The notes under the pieces are model-generated. The model was not told the origin of the DNA, did no database searches, and saw only the letters and a list, made by a program, of their open reading frames with translations. Position numbers and translations under genes: made by a program. From Meghimatium bilineatum (Eukaryota > Mollusca > Gastropoda > Stylommatophora > Philomycidae): a DNA stretch of 64,000 nucleotides. Numbering within the stretch: position 1 is the first letter of the stretch; every line of letters starts with the position of its first letter. Below, piece after piece: positions 57,284 to 64,000 of the stretch. The stretch is from assembly GCA_034231615.1 (NCBI GenBank), contig CM067309.1, positions 36,793,750 through 36,857,749 on the forward strand, given 5' to 3'.

Positions 57284-60200
57284 CTGTGGAAAACAAAAAA
57301 CATAATTTTTCCATTAATGTGTGCTTACAATGTCCTACTTAAGAAAACATCAAAATAACAAGCTTTAATTTAACGCAGTCATTCTCAGCGTGGGCGGTAC
57401 CACTCTGGGGGGCAATGGCTAGGTCTAGGTTGAAAGAAGGTTGACTTCCATCAATGTGGGCTTACAATGTCATACTCAAGAAATCATGTAAAAACCATGA
57501 CACAAAGGCACATACATCATTTCAAAGATCGAAACCATGACACAAAGGCACATACATCATTGCAAAGATGGAAACCATGACACAAAGCATTTCATTCTCC
57601 GAACAACATTCTGTTAATCTCCAGGTATTTGAGAACGACCTCAAAAGAATGAAGAAGATAACATTACTAAAATCTAACATGAACACATACCTGCTGGCAT
57701 CTCCACATAAACCTTGCAACCACTCTGGCTTCCCAGCTATTGGTTTTTCATGTGTTATTCTCCTCATCTCCAAGTCCATTATTACGTAGCTATAAATAGA
57801 ACAATTTTAAATGTCAGGGATTATGCTAATTGGTTCACATTGTATACATTTTAACCAATCATAAAACGAGGCAATACATTTTATGTAATAGATTAATGAT
57901 CTAATTTTCTCATTCAAATTATCATCACAATTTATGTGACTCGTCATTTGCAGATTTATAGGTTGAAATAATTTTCATATTTTACATTTTTGGTTGGCAA
58001 AACTCTCTTGTAAATATTTGTTCCAAGAAATGTAAATTGGTCAACTTCTTCAGAACATGTTCTCATAGCTTGATCCAGTGACATTTTTCTTCTTGTGATG
58101 TTACCCTAGTTTTTTAATTTTGGAAGTTATTTGAATAACCCTTTTACAGTAGAAATTCTATTATCCTAATTAATTGGGGATCTGGACTATTCGGATAATC
58201 GAAAATTCAGATAATTAGATATAGCTCAGGAATAAAGCAAAACAATGTACATAAATACATTAATACATTAAAATGAATGGAATTTCATTGACTACAGTAA
58301 TTAGTAGGCAACTATGCATTGCAAATAAACTACATAGTAACGACACGTACGCATCGTATTTCTACTGCAAAATATCTCAGCTAAGAAGCTTAGAGGGCAT
58401 TTTGTTGCCTGGGTTGCAAAAGGAGCAAAAAATAACAATATTTTGACTTGTCATGTATCTTGTAAGAGACGACTAAGGAGGTGTGGTGGTGGAGTTGGCT
58501 CAAGTCGGATGTCAGGCCAAATGATGCAGTTAATGCAGACAGATTGTAAGCCTATGTGCAATGCATTCCAATCTCTGGATTTCCGACTATATCCTGTTAA
58601 TTTGCAGGAGTTTGAGATTGAACACAGAAGATCCACCAAAGACGGATGTGTCGGGCCATTGGCGCAAATAAAACGGCAACAACGCATTTCCATTCTCTGG
58701 ACTACATCCTGCTGAAATTCTAGTAGGACAATGGTCCTGTTACAAGGAAGATCCAGCGGGAGTTTGATAATAAACGCTGAAGAAGAAGAACACAGAAGAA
58801 AACTGGAAATATTGATAAATGACCTTAAATATAGATCAATGACTAGAAATATAGATCAATGACTAGACATATAGATCAATGATTAAAGTTATAGAACAAT
58901 GGAAAATGTATAACAGCAACAGATCAATATAGTAGGCCTATTAATACATAGAGCCTATATACCAGAAGACAAAACATATTTTACAAAATCATACCTGTCC
59001 TCTGTAACTGCATACAAATTGTTATCAATCCACTGAGCTGCAAACCTGACTCCACTAGGCATTTGTCCACTGAAGGCAGAGATGGGTTGAGGGACAATTG
59101 TGTCATATCTATCCACATCAAACATCCACCAGTACCTAGTCTGAAAAATATTTAGACATCCATCATGAAAATGTGAGAAAATCACAGATGCATACACATG
59201 TGTGTGTTACTGAGCAAACTTATAATGTAATCTTATTCTTCAGCGTTCATTCTCAAACTCCCACTGGGTATATCTTGTAGCACGACCATGGTCCTATTAG
59301 ATTTCCAGAAGGATGTAGTCCAGAGAATGGAAATGCGTTGTGTCGCCGTTTAATTGCGTCAATGGCCCTACACATCCGTCTTCGGCGGAATATTGTAACC
59401 AATCTCATACGTGTTACTGAGCAAACTTATATTGCAATCAATCTTGAATGTACTACTGAACAATCTTATACTGCAATCAATCTCGTGTGTGTTGCTAAGA
59501 TCCAAAGGAAAGCATAGACCAGCGATACAGTTTCCAACTAGGCATGTCAAAAAAGGGCGAGTGTGAAAGTTTTGGAGATGCTTATTTTGTTTATATTGGC
59601 CAACATGGAAAGTTACTTAGTAACAAGAACAATATAATTTAGGTTAATAAACAACTATCATCACATACCCCAAACAAAAGAATACGAGAGCTGCCATCTT
59701 TTTGGTTCATTGTAACAGAAAACTTTGGCCGCTCAGGAAATTGAAGACTGCGCAGTGACCTTGGGTATCCTCCTTCAAGTATACCTTCTTTGTAAGCCCA
59801 TATTATGTTGTCTGAAAAAATATATATATATACAGTCACATTTCATTACAACAACTGGACCAACAAAATATGTATGTAATAACAGAAATTCGCTATATAC
59901 AGTACAATATACAAATAAAGAATAAATATAATTGGGGATTTGAAAAGTGTTGTTAAATAGGGAAATTTGTTATAAAAGGATGCGTTATAAGGGATTCCAC
60001 TGTATATAGTAGAACTAAATCATTCTCGACAGGAGACATAATTACGATACAGTACAAGCAGTAGTATTCTACATTTCAGTACAACAATTTAAGGTACGGG
60101 TTAAAGCAATTGTGGCCTCATCATGTGATAAGTCTAACCTTTTAATATTCTAACCCTAACCCCCCCCCCCCCCCCCAGGATCATACAAATGCGGGAGGAG

Positions 60201-63200
60201 GGCTTTCAGTGTGTAGCGGGACGATCAATGGATCCGCAAGTAGACTTAGAATCTGTGAAATGCGTCGTCATCGATATTTCGTTTCGTTAAATAATGTACG
60301 TATTTGTTTCGTTAAAAAAATGTGCTTAATCTGTACCCAATTTAATAGGCTGAACAGAAATATATGTAAAGATGAAAAGTAGAACCATAGGCCTACCGCC
60401 GAAGATGGATGTGTTGGGCCATTGGCGCAAATAAAACGGAAACACAACGCATTTCCATTCTCTGGACTATATTGAACTGGAAATCTTGTAGGACCATTGT
60501 CCTGTTACAAGAGAAATCCAGCGGGAGTTTGAGAATGAACGCTGAAGAAGAAGAACCATAGGCCTAATACATTTCAATGTAGAGCAGTATTTGCAGATTT
60601 TCTACCAAGGTCAAAATGGTTTACTAATAGTGGCTTCCCCACTTTGAGTAGGAGTCTTATCAAAACATTACATGCCACTGAAAGGTGAAGTCTTCTGACA
60701 TGCCACTGAGAGGTGAAGTCTTCTGACATGCCACTGAGAGGTAAAGTCTTCTGACATGCCACTGAGAGGTGAAGTCTTCTGACATGCCACTGAGAGGTAA
60801 AGTCTTCTGACATGCCACTGAGAGGTGAAGTCTTCTGACATGCCACTGAGAGGTAAAGTCTTCTGACATGCCACTGAGAGGTGAAGTCTTCTGACATGCC
60901 ACTGAGAGGTGTCTTCTGACATGCCACTGAGAGGTGAAGTCTTCTGACATGCCACTGAGAGGTGAAGTCTTCTGACATGCCACTGAGAGGTGAAGTCTTC
61001 TGACATGCCACTGAGAGGTAAATTTTTCTGGGTGTGATATAAAGCTATGAAGAAACCACCCTAATCCTCCTTCAATGCATAAAAGGATACAAGAGTTTGA
61101 TTGCTTATAACTCACAAATTATTATAAATAGTGTAACACCCTTGTGTTGTCGGGGCCTAAAAGGAGAGCAAATAATTGCAACACTGTTTACCTTTTATGA
61201 ATGCCATAAGAGGAGAATAAGGAGGTTATAGTTGGAGTTGGCTGTCCCATCCCATATAAGGGTTTAAGTGATCCAGAAGTTATTCTCAAGTAGGATGTGA
61301 TACACCGAAATAGCAGATATTGCATGAAACCTGTAAACTATGACAAAGCATTCCGTTCTCTGGACTACATCCTGCTAATTTACAGGAGTATGAGAACAAA
61401 CGGAGAAGAATGCTATTAAACTGGCGTTCATGAAAAAATTTTTTTCTGAAATGACAATGCGCAACAATAAGACACAAAAACTGTTGCATCATTGAGTTTT
61501 GTGGAAGTTTGTTTATCAAAGAACCTTCCTGCCTGAGTACAGTTTGAGGACTGTAGAATTTTCAGTACACTTTGTGCCACATTAATGTAATGTTCATATC
61601 TGAGTACTGCAAAACCATCACAGGGAGCTGAAGGGAAATAATCATTTAATATATCTTAACTGGAGAACATGAGCAAGTCGGCCATCTTGACAGTGTAAGA
61701 TCTTTTTATGGTAGTAGACAAATATAAATTCTGATTTAAACAAAGCCAAGTCTACTTTGCATGAATGATATCAATCAGAAAAAACAGTTTATACATCTGA
61801 AACACTGCAATGCTGTAAAAAAGGAACATGGATGTTTCATTGATAGGAAGTAGTAATGGTGGCTAACAAAGAAGTACGAAAAGTTATTATGGAAGTCTTA
61901 AGTGACACTGGTAAAGACACGATTAAAAAGTAAAAGCATAAGGTTTTACCTTTGATAAAATACACTGTTCTTTTCTTAAAAATTGAAAATGCAACATCTG
62001 GATTGACTGGAACCTCTGGGTAAACATCTTTCATAAGCTGAGACTTGATCAGATGGCCATGCTGTGTTAGGGTGTGCACATTCTCATCAGAGACAGCAAC
62101 GAAGAAACGTCCGATCTTAGTTGTCGGGTCTGGTAGGAATATAAAATCAATGTGTATCAGATATTGAAAATAAAAACTGTCAGATCTGCACGTTTCATGT
62201 TATGGAGTTGCAAATAGGTGATACTACGTGTGGCTGATATGACAGAAGTAAAAAAAATGGTGCCCTCGCAGACGGATGTGTCGGGCCATTGATACAAATA
62301 AAGTGACGACACAATTCATTTCCATTCTCTGGACTACATCCTGCTGGAAATCTAGTAGGACCATTGTCCTGCTACAAGAGAGATCCAGCGGGAGTTTGAG
62401 AATGAACAGCGAAGAAGAAGAAACCAAATGATGACCATTACTGTATTTTATAGATCTACTAATTGTTATTCCAGATATATATATATATATATATAACAAA
62501 CAGGTGTGGCCCACAGTAGTACAGATAAGAAAGTAATATTAACAAAGATAGGCATTGATGTGTTACATATGACGTAAAACATATGAAGCAGATACAAATA
62601 ATATAGTCAAGGATAAAGTTTATGTTTCGGCAGACTAGCCTTTGTCAAAAAACAGAAACAGAAACAAAAAAACCAAAGTCTTCTTCTTGTGTGTTTGTCA
62701 TAAAATTTAAAATTTCTGCAAATCAGCAGGATGCAGTCTGAAGAATAGAATGTACTTCCATGGTTTACAGTTTGGTTGCAATAGCTGTGCCTTTTGGCCT
62801 AACACATATGACTTCATCACATCTTCTAGGTCACTTTAATCCTCTATGGTATGTGACAGCTAGTTCCACACTCAAACCTCCTTAGTTACCTTGTAGAATA
62901 TGCATTGCAGGTAACAGAATTGCTATTCTTTGCTCCCCTTTTGAATCCCAATAACACACATGTGAACACAAAATCAAATAACAAATTCATTTAAGTTCAA
63001 CACGGGTGAAAAGGGGGAGGGGAGTGGAAGATGTCTCTAAAAATATATTTATTTGTGACAGGAACTTAAGACTAAATCATGACATACCCGTCAACCAGCC
63101 AAGATTATCTATACTTGTAAAGACAATACAAGTAAAAACAACTTAGGATTAATTGAACATATCCTTACTGAACAATACAATTTATTTTTACAAGTAATCT

Positions 63201-63904
63201 TTCTAACTCTAACCCTTACCGAACTTTAAAACTTATCTTTACAAGTAATCTATCTAACCTTAACTCTAACCCTTACCGAACTGTACAATTTATCTTTCCA
63301 AGTACTCTTTCTAACTTTAACCCTTACCAAACTGTAAAATTTATCTTTACAAGTAATCTTTCTAACTCTAACCCTTATGAACATCATTGATTTGACTTCT
63401 GTCATATCAGATACACGTTGTGTCACCTACCTGCACCTTCCTAACAAGAACCCTAACCAGAAACATGCAGATCTTTCAGTTTTTTTATATTAACATTTAT
63501 CTTTACAAGTAATCTTTCTACAGAATATGGATATATATTTATGTAAAATTTCATTGAATTTGAAAGATATTGTTGGCTGAAATGCTGGGTGATGCTTCTG
63601 AATATTGACAGACTTGTGATATGACAATAGTAGTGTATACATACCCACATGTTACTAACAATAGTTGGTACAATCTGGTAGTTGAAACCCTATGTTCCAC
63701 TGTCACCAACAGGGTTAAGAGAGATTGATATATATTTTTTTAAAGATTTGTTTTATCTAAAAAATGTGCAAGAATTTACACAATTGATTACCCTTACCTT
63801 CAAAGACAGCATCAACATTTACTTCTTTACACAAGTCCACGGGTATTTGAGTTGTAGCTGGATGAAGCCAATCAGGTTTCACAGTGTAATATGGAGGTCT
63901 TGTC
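57211..63904 (-). CDS. Hemopexin-domain protein with hydrophobic C-terminal tail, matrix-metalloproteinase-like, 5' part off the window
   Basis: Six minus-strand exons join with compatible phases: 63904-63798, 62129-61950, 59811-59669, 59140-58995, 57789-57691 and 57283-57211. Together they encode about 240 residues. A Pro-rich hinge leads to a DLC cysteine, then four hemopexin blades begin near VDAVFE, NPDVAFSIF, RPKFSVTM and VRFAAQW. Typical blade residues include YFIK, GGYPRSL and RYWWMFD. A second cysteine in WLQGLC would pair with the first, as in the hemopexin disks of matrix metalloproteinases (MMPs). The last exon adds a short spacer and a hydrophobic run (TILLVAVSIF) before the stop, as in GPI-anchored or transmembrane MMPs. 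If it is an MMP, its signal peptide, propeptide and zinc protease domain lie to the right of the window. Other hemopexin-domain proteins are not excluded. Confidence 0.75.
57485..57575. repeat. 39-bp repeat, about 2.3 copies
   Basis: AAACCATGACACAAAGGCAC, ATACATCATTTCAAAGATC. AAACCATGACACAA is also a SINE-B core motif, and a SINE-B 3' part (57562-57658) follows. This array is another internal expansion of a SINE-B. Confidence 0.75.
57562..57658 (+). mobile_element. SINE-B 3' part
   Basis: GAAACCATGACACAAAGCAT, TTCATTCTCCGAACAACATT, GTTAATCTCCAGGTATTTGA, GAACGACCTC. It lies 32 bp beyond the donor of the hemopexin exon ending at 57691. Confidence 0.7.
57691..57789 (-). CDS. Hemopexin gene exon: end of blade IV with closing cysteine
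   Basis: It is bounded by TATTTATAG and CAGCAG|GTATGT. The split Ser codon joins in frame to YVIMDLEMRRI, then KPEWLQGLCGDAS follows. The cysteine is at the position that closes the propeller in MMP hemopexin domains. It ends in phase 2. Confidence 0.72.
58408..58631 (+). mobile_element. SINE-B, old
   Basis: TGCAAAAGGAGCAAAAAATAAC to TTGCAGGAGTTTGAGATTGA, ACACAGAAG. About 45 bp around CCCATATAGGGTCAGTGACC are deleted. Confidence 0.8.
58632..58787 (+). mobile_element. SINE-A inserted in the SINE-B tail, 12-bp TSD
   Basis: GAACACAGAAGA at 58620-58631 and 58788-58799, where the target is the tail of the SINE-B. Confidence 0.92.
58810..58910. repeat. 20-bp tandem repeat, about 4 copies
   Basis: ATAGATCAATGACTAGAAAT units, partly decayed. 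Confidence 0.8.
58995..59140 (-). CDS. Hemopexin gene exon: blade III to IV
   Basis: It is bounded by ATTTTTCAG and GACAG|GTATGA. It encodes TRYWWMFDVDRYD, the most recognisable hemopexin signature here (compare KYWRFD in MMPs), then PSGVRFAAQWIDNNLYAVTE, the start of blade IV. It ends in phase 2. Confidence 0.82.
59238..59392 (-). mobile_element. SINE-A
   Basis: ATTCTTCAGCGTTCATTCTC to CATCCGTCTTCGGCGG. A flanking 50-bp segment with GTGTTACTGAGCAAACTTAT is duplicated on both sides, so the insertion lies in a short direct repeat. Confidence 0.9.
59669..59811 (-). CDS. Hemopexin gene exon: blade II to III
   Basis: It runs from acceptor TTTTTTCAG to donor GGG|GTATGT. It encodes NIIWAYKEGILEGGYPRSL, a classical blade end, then the first strands of blade III ending in SSRILLFG. 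It enters in phase 1 and leaves in phase 0. A pogo-like MITE lies just upstream, 22 bp into the intron. Confidence 0.8.
59833..60002. mobile_element. pogo/Tc1-like MITE with TA duplication
   Basis: TA|CAGTCACATTTCATTACAAC at the left, and GTTATAAGGGATTCCACTG|TA at the right, with inverted ends. The interior holds AATTGGGGATTTGAAAAGTG, TTGTTAAATAGGGAAATTTG. Confidence 0.75.
60397..60551 (+). mobile_element. SINE-A with 15-bp TSD
   Basis: AGAACCATAGGCCTA before (60382-60396) and after (60552-60566). Begins CCGCCGAAGATGGATGTGTT. Confidence 0.94.
60672..61022. repeat. 28-bp tandem array, about 12.5 copies
   Basis: The unit CTTCTGACATGCCACTGAGA, GGTGAAGT. Copies differ mostly at one position (GTGAAG versus GTAAAG), and one is 5 bp shorter. 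It lies in the hemopexin gene intron and produces three false minus-strand frames. Confidence 0.95.
61137..61410 (+). mobile_element. SINE-B
   Basis: CCCTTGTGTTGTCGGGGCCTA to GAGTATGAGAACAAACGGAG, full length, moderately decayed. Confidence 0.87.
61950..62129 (-). CDS. Hemopexin gene exon: blade I and start of blade II
   Basis: The 180-bp exon is bounded by TTCCTACCAG and AAAG|GTAAAA. It encodes GRFFVAVSDENVHTL, a loop, and VPVNPDVAFSIFKKRTVYFI. It enters and leaves in phase 1, which matches both neighbours. The DVAFSIF...VYFIK pattern is a standard hemopexin blade strand pair. Confidence 0.78.
62262..62424 (+). mobile_element. SINE-A
   Basis: GCCCTCGCAGACGGATGTGT to GAGAATGAACAGCGAAGAAG. 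It is 130 bp upstream of a hemopexin-gene acceptor, in the opposite orientation to the gene. Confidence 0.9.
62681..62963 (-). mobile_element. SINE-B
   Basis: CTTCTTCTTGTGTGTTTGTC to GCTCCCCTTTTGAATCCCAA, full length, old. Confidence 0.78.
63170..63385. repeat. About 57-bp tandem repeat, 3.5 copies
   Basis: TTTATCTTTACAAGTAATCT, TTCTAACTCTAACCCTTACC, GAACTGTAAAA. It contains the AACCCT motif found in the foldback MITEs. Confidence 0.85.
63798..63904 (-). CDS. Hemopexin gene exon: hinge and start of blade I
   Basis: On the minus strand the acceptor is AATTTTCAG and the donor GAAG|GTAAGG. It encodes TRPPYYTVKPDWLHPATTQI, then PVDLC (the putative disulfide cysteine) and KEVNVDAVFE, the start of a hemopexin blade. 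The exon ends in phase 1. The 5' continuation of the gene is outside the window. Confidence 0.72.
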
Positions 63905-64000
63905 CTGAAAATTGAAAGTGTTAAACATGAATTTATTTGTTGCAGAAGTTATGAACAAACTATGTAATATACCGGTAAATTATTACATTTTCTGGCAACT

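Noticed and set aside
60574..61115. Three minus-strand frames with MSEDFTSQWHVRRLHLSV repeats
   Set aside because: 28-bp tandem array. A period that is not a multiple of three opens all three frames in rotation, which explains them fully.
1..64000. LTR retrotransposon, endogenous virus or transposase gene
   Set aside because: No long terminal repeats, gag/protease/integrase motifs or complete transposase frame were found on either strand.

Overview
This is animal nuclear DNA, AT-rich, intron-rich and crowded with transposon remnants. Nothing in it looks bacterial, organellar or viral. The style of the SINEs and the truncated LINEs fits an invertebrate, most likely a mollusc (gastropod); the organism is an inference from repeat style only.

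Three split genes can be supported. (1) A minus-strand gene of unknown function (exons 23442-23089, 20407-20262 and about 14881-14812), whose exon phases join if the first intron uses a GC-AG splice site. (2) RWDD4 on the plus strand, with five coding exons between 30844 and 40655; the RWD domain and conserved C-terminus are complete, and only the first few residues are missing. (3) On the minus strand, 63904 to 57211, the 3' half of a gene encoding a four-bladed hemopexin domain closed by two cysteines, followed by a hydrophobic C-terminal tail. It looks like the end of a membrane-anchored matrix-metalloproteinase-like protein; its 5' part lies beyond the right edge. A possible additional exon lies at 7430-7648.

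Nearly everything else is repeats. Two abundant SINE families dominate: SINE-A (about 160 bp) and SINE-B (about 280 bp). Both end in the same GAGTTTGAGAA-GAACGC-(GAA)n tail and share a core with a third family, SINE-D, which usually has an (AAAC)n tail. Around them lie tRNA-like SINEs, 5'-truncated LINE 3' ends of at least six families, foldback MITEs with telomere-like TTAGGG arms, and pogo-like MITEs. Exact target-site duplications (TSDs) at many insertions allow nesting order to be read.

A second theme is minisatellite birth. About 18 tandem arrays (units of 16-86 bp) are present, and several are expansions of pieces of the neighbouring SINE or LINE, or of an RWDD4 coding exon. Many long open frames in the window are only these arrays read through.

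Layout: 1-14 kb repeats and arrays; 14.8-23.4 kb unknown gene X with nested SINEs and LINEs; 24-27 kb stacked LINE ends; 27-28.7 kb a relatively unique stretch that may hold the RWDD4 promoter; 30.8-40.7 kb RWDD4; 40.8-57 kb LINEs, SINEs, MITEs and the largest arrays; 57.2-64 kb hemopexin gene.
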